NCBI GenBank assembly: GCA_022605405.1
Contig: JABYQQ010000006.1
Location: forward strand, 682,001 to 746,000
Origin: Earliella scabrosa
Lineage: Eukaryota; Basidiomycota; Agaricomycetes; Polyporales; Polyporaceae
DNA length: 64,000 nt
Reading direction: 5' to 3'
Positions 47,235 through 59,110 of this stretch are shown in pieces. A model generated the notes under the pieces. That model worked only from the letters and a program-made list of their open reading frames with translations. It ran no database searches and was not told the origin of the DNA. A program made the translations under genes and the position numbers. Within the stretch, counting starts at the first letter, position 1. Every line of letters starts with the position of its first letter.

Positions 47235-50215
47235 TCAAACCATGAACTGTTGCTGGATACCCGGGGCGGCGGGCGCCGTCGGAGAGATAAGGGCTTCGAA
47301 ACGCCATTCGTGCCGGAAGCGCGCGCACAGGTTCTTGAATGTCGTTACCGAGCCCTTCTCGAGCGCGATCCCGATTGCCGTCTCGTACCCTCCCGTGAAG
47401 CCGTCCGCCCTGCTCCGGGTCCCAGGGAACGACATAGGCCCCATGCGCGGGGTCGCGTGCTGACCGTGGACTTGAGTAGTCGGCGAGGAGCACGGCGAGA
47501 ACTCGACGCGGAAGCGGACCGCCTTCTGGATGAGCATCGTTCCATCGTGGATGTCGTCCAGCTTGCACAGGAGAACGCTGTAGTTGCCACGTTCCTCGAT
47601 GGCAAGGGAGGCACCAAAGTGCTCGAGGAGTCGCATGCTCTCAGAGCGCGTCGAGGCCAGGTCGAGTACGGAGTACAACACGATCGACTGGACTCGCCAA
47701 TTGAAGAGGTTCGAGAACCATCCCTTGAACTCGCCGACCGCTGGAGACATGACCGAAGGTGGGGGAGAACTGGAGCGCGGCGAACCGACAGAGAACGTGG
47801 AACGCTTCTGGAGAACAGGCGCGCCATGGAACTCGAGTGGCGGCGCTATGAAATTGGTCGTGAGATATTCAGGATATTCGCAAGCCAACGAGCGTAAACA
47901 CTCACGTCGATTCTTCTTGTCCTTCTTTGCCGGCTGTCCGTTGGCAGATTCCTGGATGAAGAGCACATTGCTCATCTCTCTCGCCATGGGCATAGGATGC
48001 CCAAAGCCGAGTCCGCCCGAGGGGCATGCAGGGTCGGCATACGACGCACGTCCACCAGCAGCCATGCTGTTCTCTTTGTCCTCGGTCCCAGAAACTTTGG
48101 TCCATCCTCGATCGACGCGTTGATCTGGTACGGACCAGTTACGTCGACCATCTTCAATGCTGGGGCGATGGTCCTGCTGCTGAGGTCGGAACGGAAGCAT
48201 AGCATCAGGTCTAGGAGCTCGGTTGCTAGTATGGGGATGCTCGGGGGGCTGGATGCGAGATGGGAGCATAGAGCTGGCTCTGGATGTGTTCCATGAGACC
48301 GTTTGAGCAGCGCCAGCGGAAGCGTAAGGATGAACGCTGTCCGTCCCCGCATCAAGGTATCCTGGTGTCGTGGCATTGCTACTGCGAGGAGCCGTGAGAG
48401 TGGGAAGGACAGGTGCAGTTATCGCAGGTAGAGGAACGGGCGCAAGGATGACCCCGGTGGGGGATGCCGCATGATGAGTAGCCTGACTAGGCGCAGCGTA
48501 GGACGGGCGTTGCATCAACGCGGTATCGAGACTGACATTCTTGCGTTGCATAGGAAGAGGCATGGGACGCATCTGTGAGGGCGCTTCTCCGCGATCTTGC
48601 ACTGGTCCAACGGTCTGGGATCGAACCCGGGTGACATCGGGATTGGGCACAAACGACGGTGGCGTCGTGAACGCGACTGAGTTCCGTGCACCTTGAGGGC
48701 GCGGCTTGAGCGGACGTGGGCCCACAGGGGAGGGCGGGTGAGGACGGGAAGGCGCGCCGGCGTGAACAGCAGTTGTAATCGCAAGAGTAGGTGGCTGAGG
48801 CGATGGAGAGCGCGAAGGAGGCAAAGGTGCAGCCCGTTCCGAGCGAAGATACTGAGAGGGAGGCATGGCCGCTACTGCCCGCGGCAAGTCCAGGGAGTGG
48901 CGGCCGGGCTTGGAGCGAGGAGCTGCGTACTGCTTGGTGATTACCTTGCCCTCCGTGTTGAGGAGCTGGTCGATGTCCATCAGGACCCCGTGTTCCCCCA
49001 CGGTCTGTTCACGATGCTTCTGCAGCAGAAAGTAGAAAGCTTTCGCCAGAGTGCCTTGACCGGCGGGGCTCAAGAGATCAGCACGGATACGTTCAATCTC
49101 GGCATGTCGACCCCAGATGACGCAGAGAGACTCGAAGAGGTCCCGATCGATGTGCAACGCGGAAGGCAGAGGTCTAGCGAGTTCGGAAACAGGCGGCGCA
49201 GGAACGTAGACGATGCCTGGAGTTGCGCCCTCAAGCCAGGGATGGGCCAGGATCTCAGCCATCTAGATGACGCCAGGTTACGGGTCAGCGATGCAAACCA
49301 TACAGGCCAATTACGCACACTAATCCGCTCGTTGACATTGACGACCAGCATCCTAGCCAGCAGGTCTTTGGCGAGAGGGTCGACGTAGCTGGGCATGTCG
49401 TACTTGCCGACTTTGACCTTGTTCAGTAGGTTGCGGACATTCTTGTCGTCGAACGGAAGACGCCCAGTCAGCAGAGCGTACAAGATGACACCACAGCTCC
49501 AGATATCAGTAGCCGTCCCGCAGTACTTGTGGCCGTTGACGATCTCAGGACTAGCGTAGTGAGGGCTGCCACAGCTAGTCTCGAGTTGGAGAGTGGGCGG
49601 AGCGAACGCAGCCATACCCCAGTCTGCAATCTTGATGAGCGGAGGGTTCAGTGAATGGATGAGAATGTTCTCCGGCTTGAGGTCGCGATGGATGATGGAG
49701 AAGGTGTGGGCGTAGTTGAGGCCGTAGACGATCTGCTTGAAGTACGCGAGGGCTTCGGCGGGAGGAAGACGCCCACGGTTGACGAGGAAGTCGAAGAGCT
49801 CGCCGCCTTCAACGTATTCCAGGATGAGGTAGAGCTCCTTATCGCCCTCGTAGACGTCGTATATGCGCATGACGTTGGGGTGGTTCATCAGCTTCATCAT
49901 GATGATCTCCCTGTCGATTCCGAGACGCTGCTTCTCTGCCTTGGCCTGAGCGTTCGAGGTGTTGCGGGACGAGAGGAAAGGCTGGAGAGGGAGGATCTTG
50001 ACGGCGGCGAGCTGCCCCGTACGACGGTGTCGCGCAATCTTGACACGGCCACTCGCGCCTTTGCCGACACATTCGCCAATGATCCAAGGGCCGACATACT
50101 TGGCGTCATCCGGGTACTCAAACGCGTTCGAGCCTGCAGCCGCCTTCTCCTTCTCCCAGCGGGTCCCGAGAGGAGTCGCGTACTTGACCGGCGGGGCGCG
50201 GGGAGGGTTGCTCAT
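47235..50215 (-). CDS. Nim1/Hsl1/Gin4-type Ser/Thr protein kinase
   Basis: A CAMKL-family kinase of the morphogenesis or G2/M checkpoint group that works at the septin cortex in yeasts. Exon 1 (49319-50215) encodes residues 1-299 with the whole catalytic core except its last helix. P-loop GKGASG at 51-56, catalytic Lys 73, HRDLKPEN at 176-183, DWG in place of DFG at 198-200, and the SCGSPHYASPE activation segment. Exon 2 starts MAEILAHPWLEGA after a 56-bp intron. A long Ser/Pro-rich linker follows, then a C-terminal KA1-like membrane-association domain (GWFSNLFNWRVQSIVLYS; TTFKNLCARFRHEWRFEAL). The product is 974 aa if read straight through. A well-formed 60-bp intron at 47846-47905 (GTGAGT...CATAG) is a multiple of three with no stop, so 954 aa is more likely. 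The 5' leader runs to about 50280. Confidence 0.9.
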
Positions 50216-50643
50216 GATTCCGGACGATGTGGGCTTGACGTTCGCTAGAGATGTATGGTGAAAGAGTAGAGTGGGTCTGAGGATAGAGGAGATGTGTGGA
50301 TATTGGGATAGAGGTGTTGTTCACTGTCGTCGTCGACCAGCACGACCAGGCGAGTGTATGGAGGAAAGCCAACGTGCGCCGCGCGACGAGCAAGAGCCCC
50401 ATGCGTGCGGCTGACAGCGGACAAACACCACGCAAACAACGCGTCCGAGTAACCACGTGGAAGCGCGAACCGGCGCGGGGAGGCCTACGGGTGAGGTGGA
50501 TTCCAATACACGGGAGACATGTTATACTGGGCTAGTGAGGTCAGGAAATGTACAAAGGATGCAATGTCCCAAAGGAGTGTCCATATGCAATATGTGATCA
50601 GTACAATAGCGGGTCGAACGGATACCTGCAGTCACGGTCCCAA
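50216..50643. other. kinase promoter and SNARE 3' region
   Basis: A compact 428-bp spacer between two minus-strand genes. No separate gene is supported. Confidence 0.5.
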
Positions 50644-51678
50644 TTATACAAGGATTACGGCGAGCAACAGTGCCATGAGGATGATTATGAGGATGACGAT
50701 ACACCAACCAGACTTGGTCTCTGTAGAGCGGGTCAAATCATGAAGATCATGACTTGTCGGAGGCGGACTCACCCTCTGTCTGTCGGATGAACTTACGCAT
50801 CCTATGCATCGCAGAACTAAGCTTCGCGTCGGAATGATCGACACCGCGCTCAAGGTCCTCGAGCATCCTTTACCGAACACCAGGGTCAATCCCGATATGA
50901 ACCAATTGTACAAGGACGTACTCGTTATGCTCTCCAATCTCGCGGCCCATTAAGCCAGCTTGCTCGTGGATGGTGTTCAAAGTCCCAGCGATGTTATCAA
51001 TAGTCTCGTCTTGCTGCCGAATCATGAGTTGCTGCTCTTGTCTAGCCCATTCCGCCTGCGAGTCTTCGTGTTCTGGGGAGGAAGTATCCACCGCGGCACG
51101 TCCTGACGGGCCAAGCATGGATGACGGCCTTGACCGACGGCCTTCTTCCACTTCGGCGCGCATCGTCTAGCAAGGCATAAGATATCTCTTGAGCGGGATT
51201 CATGCGCGAGGGAGAGGGAGCAGGACAGGTAACACACCAAGACTCGAGACATACCTCGATTTCGCGGCGTACATGGCTCACGTACCGCCTCCTTTCGATC
51301 ACCTCCGACTCTTCCAAGCCAAAAAGCCGTGCTCCTGTTGACTCCACAACGCTGTCGACGTGCACATATGTGAGACACAGTGGGCCGGGCTGGGGTACGG
51401 GAGAGACAGAGGCACACTCACTTCACACTTTCCTCCAAGTCCTCCAAGTCCGCTTCCAATGCCGCGAGGGTAGCTTTGAGCTGTTGGATCCGACGTTCAG
51501 AGTGCAGTCATGGGGGAAGGAGATGTCGTAGTCTCACCTCATTACGAGCCCATACCAGTTCCTCGCTGTCCTCCCTCGCAGTACTGCGGATGCGCAGGAA
51601 CGATGCACGCAGCGTCGCGGCGGTCTGCAGCGAGCCTTGTATCTCCTGTTGAACCGCGTGATATGGATCCGTTGACAT
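50644..51678 (-). CDS. Qc-SNARE of the Tlg1/syntaxin-6 type
   Basis: A tail-anchored SNARE of the endosome to trans-Golgi route. Start at ATG 51678; the N-terminal three-helix domain begins MSTDPYHAVQQEIQGSLQTA and continues LKATLAALEADLEDLEES and ESEVIERRRYVSHVRREIE. A variable Ser-rich linker follows. The SNARE motif is QQDETIDNIAGTLNTIHEQA, MGREIGEHNEMLEDLERGVD, then DAKLSSAMHRMRKFIRQTE. The C-terminal anchor is TKSGWCIVILIIILMALLLA and ends at TAA 50644. Relative to syntaxin-6 and Tlg1, the central zero-layer Gln aligns with His (the H of GEHNE). Five or more short introns; exon 1 is 141 nt and in phase. Confidence 0.88.
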
Positions 51679-52277
51679 GTTACTTAAAGTTTGAGGAGGA
51701 GGTATTTGCGTCGGGAGAGCCCGTGTCAATATGCAGCGGTCGAGGTCAACTTGTAGTACGAGATGTAGTAGGTCTAGTGTATACCGGCTTCAGAGTAGGT
51801 GTTGCAGTGTGCCGGGATCAGACAAGACGGAGGCTTTCCAAAGGAGTGTGTGAAATGCAGCAGAATTGCGAGGTCGTGGTTCAAGGGTAAGTAGTGTCGG
51901 TCCCGGCGGAAGGGCGTTCAGTATGCTGCGGACGCGGGGGCAGGCGCTATGATGTAGCCTCCTCCAGGTTCCTCCCTCCTCGACTTGATACTTTGAATGA
52001 CGAGAAACAACCACTGGACGCATGCCATCATTGCAGGTGAGGCCCCGCTTTAGGGCGTGAGTCGGTGATGAAGAAGACAGCTGCGATATGTCGTAGTCGC
52101 GAGAAAAGCTCAATACGCTGAAATTTCAATCATGATACACCGTCAGGAATGCGACGAGGGATATGGACAGTCAAAGTAGTCCCATAAGACTAGAATGAAC
52201 ATAATAGACTAGAATACATGCATTAGCAGCAACATATGATACAGTTCCGCACCTGGGACCACACGACCACGACCCCT
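51679..52277. other. SNARE promoter and RPB11 3' region
   Basis: About 600 bp between two minus-strand genes. No coding sequence supported. Confidence 0.5.
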
Positions 52278-52812
52278 TCAGATATCGACATACGTTCCTC
52301 CCCCCTCCCACTGCGAACTCGACATCGGCACACCATACGCGTCCTCCTGCACACCGTCGCCCACGTTGTTCATGGTGAACTCGCGCTTAAACTTGCTCTC
52401 CAGGGTTGCGACCATTCCAATCAAGTCTGTACACGCCTTCTCGAGCACGGCTGCTGGGGTGATGCTGCCGTCGGTCTGGATCTTCAACAAGAAGTAGGGG
52501 TGGAGTGGGTGTGGGACTTTGTAGCCGGCGAAGAGCACGTTAGGCATGGTGAGAAGTTGCCTAGGGATGGTGGTAGTGGGTACAAGACAGCAACGAGTGT
52601 GGGCAAGTAGGATACTCACGAGCGCAGCAGGTTGGCGAGCGTGTGGTCCTGCTTCACGATCTTGATCGTAGCAGCGTTGGGGATCTTGGTGTCTTCTGAG
52701 ACCTCAACCCTGCGCATAGGATGAGTTGCAAGACCCGGGTTCAGACAAGAATGACGCACGGTCGTTCCCCATCGTCTAACACATAGAGCTCATATCTATT
52801 CGGGGCGTTCAT
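52278..52812 (-). CDS. RPB11: RNA polymerase II subunit RPB11
   Basis: Pairs with RPB3 in the alpha-like heterodimer that nucleates polymerase II assembly. Predicted complement(join(52278..52560, 52620..52709, 52760..52812)), 141 aa. It starts MNAPNRYELYVLDDGERP, then EDTKIPNAATIKIVKQDHTL, ANLLRS, and the family hallmark LLTMPNVLFAGYKVPHPLHP. Next come KIQTDGSITPAAVLEKAC and the C-terminal helix TLESKFKREFTMNN. Yeast and human proteins are near 117-120 residues. The extra length here is a Gly/Ser-rich tail after the last helix. It is head-to-head with the uL15 gene, 569 bp between start codons. Confidence 0.92.
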
Positions 52813-53381
52813 GACGACTATCTACAGACAGAACAAACTGCTGGAAAGCCGTAATAGGGTGTAGGATGTTCGACGTGCCTGTAAACAACTCGTCAGTGCT
52901 TTCGTTCTTATTCAACGAAGTGCTCATGTAAGGCGTCAGGACACGTTTTGGTATCACGGATAAATCATCGACAATAAATATGGGGCTTCTATGAAGCCAG
53001 CATCATTCAGAAAGCGTTGGGAACGACACTCACCAGCAAACTGCACTCTGCGGCGCCAGCACAAGACACAGGCGCTAAAGTGCCATGGCTGAATACAGGG
53101 CGTCTCATAATCCAAACATAGACAAACTCGCAGCCACCGCCCGACAATCCGAGCATCAAGCAAGGCCGCCTCGTATACGCCGTCAACTCCCGCCCTCCTC
53201 AAGGTGAGTCCACGCCGTTATGCGCCCTCCGACCGTTCCTGCTCGATTCTACTGCTCTGCTGCTCCCTGGCGAATATGATCTTGCTGGAAGTATGGTGGA
53301 AATCGGCGGTGGATTGCTGTTTGGGCGGATGGATAACACTGAAGACGACGAGACGCTGATGGACCTTCAACGATGTAGAAA
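52813..53381. promoter_or_regulatory. shared divergent promoter, RPB11 (-) and uL15 (+)
   Basis: All upstream sequence between the two start codons (569 bp). A TAG sits 2 bp before the uL15 ATG, so a non-coding first exon of uL15 may end in this region. Confidence 0.5.
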
Positions 53382-54031
53382 ATGCCGTCGCGGTTCTCCA
53401 AGACTCGCAAGCACCGTGGCCACGTCTCGGCCGGTCACGGTCGTGTTGGAAAGCACCGCAAGCACCCCGGAGGTCGCGGTCTCGCTGGTGGTCAGCACCA
53501 CCACAGGTGCGTTCCTTCTACCAGACGGGCTGTTGCTTGGGAGCTCAATAGGGCCCGCCGCACCGTTTCTGTGAAACTCCCATAGGACGAACTTCGATAA
53601 GTACCACCCCGGTTACTTCGGTAAGGTCGGTATGCGCCGATTCCACCTCACTCGCAACTTGCAATGGCGCCCGATCATCAACGTCGACAAGCTCTGGACG
53701 CTTGTGCCCGCTGAGGAGAAGGAGGGCCTCACGGAGAACTCGGATGTCGTCCCTGTGATCGACACGCTCCAGCACGGATACGGCAAGGTTTTGGGCAACG
53801 GACAGTGAGTATCTCCATCTTCGTGATGTACCGACGAGCACATGATGACCGTGCCGCTTCGTGCCCTAGGCTGCCCAAGCTTCCCTTCATCCTAAAAGCG
53901 CGTTACGTTTCGGCAAAGGCTGAGTGAGTTGATTGTATCACACATTTCCTTCCGCATCATCGCTCATGCAACTTCATACTCTCAGGGCGAAGATCAAGGA
54001 GGCAGGTGGTGTTGTCAAGCTCATTGCATAG
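53382..54031 (+). CDS. RPL28: 60S ribosomal protein uL15 (L28/L27a)
   Basis: A large-subunit cytosolic ribosomal protein. Predicted join(53382..53506, 53586..53804, 53870..53923, 53986..54031), 147 aa, close to the 149 of yeast Rpl28. The family N-terminus is complete: [20 protein letters not shown], then [19 protein letters not shown] and [20 protein letters not shown]. The rest follows the family ([53 protein letters not shown]) and ends GGVVKLIA. All phases match. Introns cluster near conserved positions, as is usual for basidiomycete ribosomal genes. Confidence 0.95.
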
Positions 54032-54584
54032 TCCTGTATTCTGTTGTTGTCTCTGTTCCCGCTGCCACGACCCACTACCACATGCATATGACATGACACT
54101 GCAAAGCCTTCTATGCAATTCATGCTGTACAAAACACCGGAGGGCTTGTTCTGTGCATTTGCATCCTGGATTCTCACTTAGAGTTCTAGACTTCTAGTTG
54201 ATTCTGCGACAACGTCCCTCGGCAACATCTGTTGCTACTCCAGCGATGTCTGCTTGTATAGATATTACTTGCACCTGGTCGACCTTTGCTCGCAGTGTCG
54301 CACGAGATAACCTGAGATGACACGCTGGGTACCCGTTGCGCAGCAGTCTTGGAAATGCGCCGCGGACCCCGAACACCACGATAACCGAAGGGAAGATACC
54401 GGCATCAACGGTCCTCATCTCGAAGCCTCAGCACTAACTTCGAATTGAGACCTCACTCCAGTACTCCCTAGACGACATGTTCTACTTGCAGTGTAAGTCC
54501 GGAATGCGAGGCCAACTGTCACGTAAGGCTGGCGTCGGGCGGCAGCGGACTGGTGGCAGGGGATCGAGTCAGGATGACTGACAA
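54032..54584. other. spacer between uL15 and the RING E3 gene
   Basis: It contains the 3' UTR of uL15 and the promoter of the next gene. No gene supported. Confidence 0.45.
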
Positions 54585-57047
54585 ATGGGGTCATCTATGA
54601 TTAGACGGCACGGGTCGCGCATAGGTTCCGCTTCTACTCCCATCCTCCCAGACTCGTCCCCCCGACTACAAAGCCTCCTTCTTCCTCGTTGGATGGCTAG
54701 TTTTGCCGCCTGGTGTGCGTAACATAGCCCCGCTGCACCTTCCATCGTCTCCTCCAGTCCCCTCTGGTCTCTCGGCTGACCGCTGACGGACTTGGACTCG
54801 ACAGACAACAGCCAGTACGCGTCTTGGAATCGACGGTCGGAGCCGGAACCATACGTTGCTCGTGTGGGCAGTAACACATCTCGCTCTGCCACCATGGCTA
54901 ACACCCGCATCGTCGTCGACATGGCCGCTCTCGCCGCACCCGGGGGCCCCGCCCAAGCGCCGTCAGGGACCACTACGACCACCACTACCCCCAGCAAGAA
55001 CGACACACTCTTCGGACCGAACATTGGAGTGCTGGGTACGGGTCCTGAATGGACGGAGAGGCCGGACAAGAGTGATGATGTCCTCACTCCGGAGATTGTG
55101 AAGGGCTGGATTGCGAAGAGCAAGGAGGTGAGTGTTTCCGTTCCGTTCGGGAATACAGACCAGAAGGAATAGCAAGCATCCGACTCTTTCGTTTTGTTGT
55201 TAAATCCTTGCGTTCTCGTATGGAGAGGTCACCACACGGTGCTCAGCAGTCGCTGAGCGGCGTAGGGCTGACGCCGTCGGTCAGGCCGACGTAGCCGAAC
55301 CCGACGCTCGTCGACCTTCCACGCCTCAACTGCGCTGCCTCCATCTATCTCACGCCTGCGTTTCCATGGACATAACTGTCCATCTCTGCTTTCATCTGCC
55401 TCTGTCCTTCTCTTCGCAGTCAGCATCCTGATAGACGTGATTTAGACTCACTACTCCACGACAACCCTTCAAGCTCTCGTGAACCTTAAGCGGCCAACTC
55501 TACGTCTATCCCCGCTCGAGAACGACGCAAATGAAGATGCCGACCATGCCGATTCCCAGCACCACCATGCGCTCGAATTCGAGTATGATTGCGACGCACC
55601 CAAGTGCGCTATCAGGGTCTATGTACACCTTTCGCCCAAGCACCCCATGGCCGGGAAAGCAGACGCCTCGGGGCTCTCAAAGTTGCTGGTGTACGAATCG
55701 ACAACCGATGGAGGGTTCGGTAAGACACTCAAGTTCGAGGATGGCGCCATGCTCGAGCTCGGCCGTTTCGACCACCAACGAGCTGCGACGCCTGCGGGTG
55801 ACGCTCCGCAAGCATCCTCTTCTGCCGATCAGGAGAAGACGAGCCCCGCTGAAACACCGGCCGGAGAGCAGCCGCAGCCGCGGAAGAAGCGCTTCACTAA
55901 CTTCCACTTCCGAAAGCGGAACCAGGATCGTAACGTCGCTGGACCCGCTCTGGCCGTCGTCGATGCTGATGCTCAGCCGGAGGAGGGCGAAGAGAAGGCA
56001 AAGGACAAGGACGAGGACGTCGGTGTCCGTGTCACCATCCGCCTCAGCGCCTTGGACGAGGAAGGCAAAGAGCTGCCGTCGCCGAACGAGCAGGTCACCT
56101 ACCTCCACATCGTCCGCTTCGGTGCTCCCCCGGTTGCGGTTGAAGGAGCTGAAGAGGAGGAAGACAAGCGGCCATGGGTTGTGAAGGTTGTCAAACGCGA
56201 GGCAACGGTACGTTTCCTCGAGTTGATCGCCCTCTATATTTCCCTCAGTCTCCATCGCAGATTGGCATGCACACCTTCCACCTGCATGAGATCTACGGCT
56301 TGTCGGCAAATTCCACCACTTCGACCCAGCCCACCGCACCTCCGCCGACTGCTCAACTGGATACTCACACGTACCCGCCTCCAGTCCCCCCTACGACCGC
56401 GGACGACGAACCTTCGTCGGAATGTCTCCTGTGCCTGTCCTCCCCTCGCGAGGTCGTGCTTCTGCCCTGCCGTCACTTGGTGGCATGTAGGGAGTGCGCC
56501 TTGAACATGATCGAGTTCGGCGCGGGCGGCACGATCGTGCAGAACGACAGCGAGACGAGCGCACCCGCCGACGGTGCGGCCGCGGAGGCCGCAGCACCTG
56601 AGGGCAATGCTGAGGGGGCTGCTCCTGAAGGCGGCGCCCCACCCGTCGCCGCGCCAACGCCGACAGTGCCGACCAACCCTCGCCGGAAGCGGAAGGCAAA
56701 GGGCTGGTTCTGCCCCGTCTGTCGCCAACGTGAGTTCCCATCCGTCATGCCATGCCATCCGGCGATACTGTGCATGTACTGACTGACACGTCCGCGCCTC
56801 AGCTTACACATCGCTGCTGCGGATCACGACGACGCCCCCCGAGAAGGACGACCGGCGCGACTCGACGTCGGTCGAGGAGCACGTCCCTCCCGCGTCCACC
56901 CCGGCTGTCGCTCCGCCTGCCGTCCCGCCCCCGGCTGCTCAGCCCGAGCGGGGACGGTTTGGCGGGCTGTTGCGCGCGTTTGGGCGGGACCGCCCGCCTC
57001 AGCCTGACCTGGAGCGCGGGCAGGCCCCTGCGGCGAACGCCGCCTGA
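54585..57047 (+). CDS. MGRN1/RNF157-like RING E3 ubiquitin ligase
   Basis: An E3 with the MGRN1 layout. Core exons: ending at 55127 (LTPEIVKGWIAKSKE), 55446-56207, 56261-56729 and 56803-57047. The N-terminal beta-rich domain opens TLQALVNLKRPTLRL, runs through LEFEYDCDAPKCAIRVYVHL and ends GMHTFHLHEIYGLSA. The C3HC4 RING follows: SECLLCLSSPREVVLLPCRH, LVACRECALNMIEF, then a long Ala/Gly-rich insert, and WFCPVCRQPYTSLLRI. The tail is Pro/Ala-rich and ends NAA at TGA 57047. The frame continues open upstream of the internal ATG at 54894 to an acceptor at 54804. A phase-matched first exon from ATG 54585 would start MGSSMIRR, resembling the N-myristoylated MGS start of MGRN1. That first exon is tentative. 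The insert inside the RING is longer than usual. Confidence 0.85.
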
Positions 57048-58521
57048 GGCTTGGCGAGCCTACGTTAGACCGTCAGGCTTGCTTGCTCTTTCTATGTTCC
57101 GCCTCCATGCCACTCGTGTAATTTGCTGCGGTGTACGATACTGAGACGACACTGGCCGGAGGGATGTGGTGCTCGCTGCTCGGAGTCGGCGTGGTGTGGA
57201 TGTGTCTCGTTGACGTCGGACTCTTTTTTCTTTCGAATGCGCGCGTGCTACTGTTGTATTGTCTTGCAATGTTTCCGTTCGAGCTGCTTCTTGTCTATGC
57301 TACTGGCCTTGTTGCTTGGATATATGCTTATGCCGACTTGCCTTGAATGCTTGTCGGAGCGTAGCTCATGATTACGGCTCTAACGGCTCTAGATCTCAGG
57401 TAAGGCGCACAGCTACATAACTTTCGTGGCATCCGGCGGGGAGCTACTATAGTATCCTTGGGCACCGTAGGTTGAGCGTGGGTGGGCGTTAGAGAGCGGG
57501 CGAGAGCACGGCGCGTAGTGCTCACGCCTTGCCCCGCTTTACCTACTTGACTGAAGAGCAGCGCCAGCGGACTCTCGCAAGCGTGCTGTGCCCGGCAGCT
57601 GACATGTATGTACATTCTCCACGACAGGGTCGTGGCTCGCGAGCCGACCAGCCATCTATTCTAGTGGAGACGGAGGTAGGCGTATGTGGTATCCACGAGA
57701 CTCTGGCGGGCTTCTAGCCTGAGCGACAGCCATTGAAAATTGGGCGGTCCGAAGTATGGCGTCGGATGGGAGAGTGGGGGCGTTTGTCCAGGAGACTAGT
57801 CCAGAGCGCACGTCTTTGGGTTGACAACCTTGACAAGGGACGTGTATAAGGATGGCGTGTATGGGGTGAGTTGGTGGGGCGCGCGACGTCGACGGTAGCT
57901 CGGGTGAGTCTTGCGCCTGCATTAATGTATACGTATTAGCGGTCCGCCTGCCACCTATTCCGTCTCTTGAACTTCAGGGCTCACGGCGGGAGTAGGTGCG
58001 CGGTTCATGTCATCCACATGCCGGTAACGGTACCGTCGCTTACATTGAGGTCTCCAGGCAGGTAATGGGATGGCGTGAACGAGGACGGGGAGCCCTCCGA
58101 TGGGAGCGTCCGACTTATTGCGATGGTGCGATTGCCCTAACTGACTGACATTGACAGGCCTGGGCAGCCACTGAAATTAGTCAGTGGCATACGATCTAAG
58201 GACTTGCTATTGACATGGGGTAAGTTCTGGACAGCGGACCCAGTAAGCACATAGGCTGAGAGAGCGCACTCATGGTCTCGAGCCAGCTCGAGCCTGGCAT
58301 CTATGTACCGCGGGGCCAAAATTGAGCACTGTTGAGGAGTGGCGGTCTCAGGAACTTGATGGAAGCGCTGATGAGTATTCGGAATTGAGGTAGCGTGCGC
58401 CGTGCAGCCTGAGACACGCGGACACAGTGCGGCACGAAGTGGCAAGTTAGCTCACCTCCTATCGTATGAAACTTCCCTGCCAGATAGTCATAAGCGACAA
58501 GTAGTGTCTGGACAGCCGGCC
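57048..58521. other. intergenic region
   Basis: About 1.5 kb after the E3 gene. The first 300 bp are T-rich and look like 3' UTR. No further gene supported. Confidence 0.4.
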
Positions 58522-58808
58522 TTAGTATGTGTCTTGATCCTGGCGCTCAGAATCTGCAACGCCACGAGCGACTGCCTGCGACTGCTCGCGGTGGATGAGC
58601 TGCTCCGCCGCCACAAGGATGATCGAGGGCACGAAGCGATCGCAGTGATCACCGTGATCGACCGCAGGAGCAGAGAAATGCCGCTGGGGCATGAGTTGAG
58701 CAAAGCTGGGCGTAGTAGGAGGTGGTCGCAGACGACGTCAGACGGAGACAAGACAAGACATCGGGTGAGGAGGCGTTGAGTAGAGCTCACGTACTTTAGC
58801 GTTTTCAT
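58522..58808 (-). CDS. possible small protein (65 aa, 2 exons)
   Basis: Predicted complement(join(58522..58705, 58795..58808)). A 14-nt first exon (ATG plus three codons) ends at a strong GTACGTGAG donor. The 89-bp intron has a CTGAC branch-like motif and a CGCCCAG acceptor. The second exon reads NFAQLMPQRHFSAPAVDHGD, then FVPSIILVAAEQLIHREQSQ, and ends RQDQDTY at TAA. The lengths total 66 codons. No family recognised. It could instead be the last exon of a longer gene starting further right. Confidence 0.3.
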
Positions 58809-59110
58809 GCCGGCGGGAGGGAGGCGGCGGGCCGGACCGAACCAGAGGCGAGTGATGTGGCTCGTTATTGCCTGATATGCGCGGAAGCAATCTAACAGAA
58901 GGCTGCCATAAAAGGGCAAAGGCGTTGAGCAGGGTCGGGGTCCGAGCATCGGTCACGGTCGACGGTGTCCAACTGAACGCGACGCATGGCGTCTCCCGTC
59001 CGCCCTCTTCTCCTCCTCTGTCCCTCCTTCCCTTCTACCCCCACCATCTCTCGCCCGCATGAGGCCAGCCCTCGCTCCTCCCGACGTCGTCGCCATCGCT
59101 GAAGTCGGGC
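58809..59110. other. spacer before the DUF6533 gene
   Basis: About 300 bp between divergent starts, with a pyrimidine-rich stretch at about 58998-59050 that probably forms the leader of the DUF6533 gene. Confidence 0.4.

Noticed and set aside
47085..47897. 270-codon + strand open frame
   Set aside because: Antisense shadow of the kinase C-terminal exon, whose KA1-like domain is clear on the minus strand.
48605..48630. GGGATCGAACCCGGG, resembling a tRNA T-arm on the minus strand
   Set aside because: It falls inside the kinase coding exon and has no other tRNA elements.
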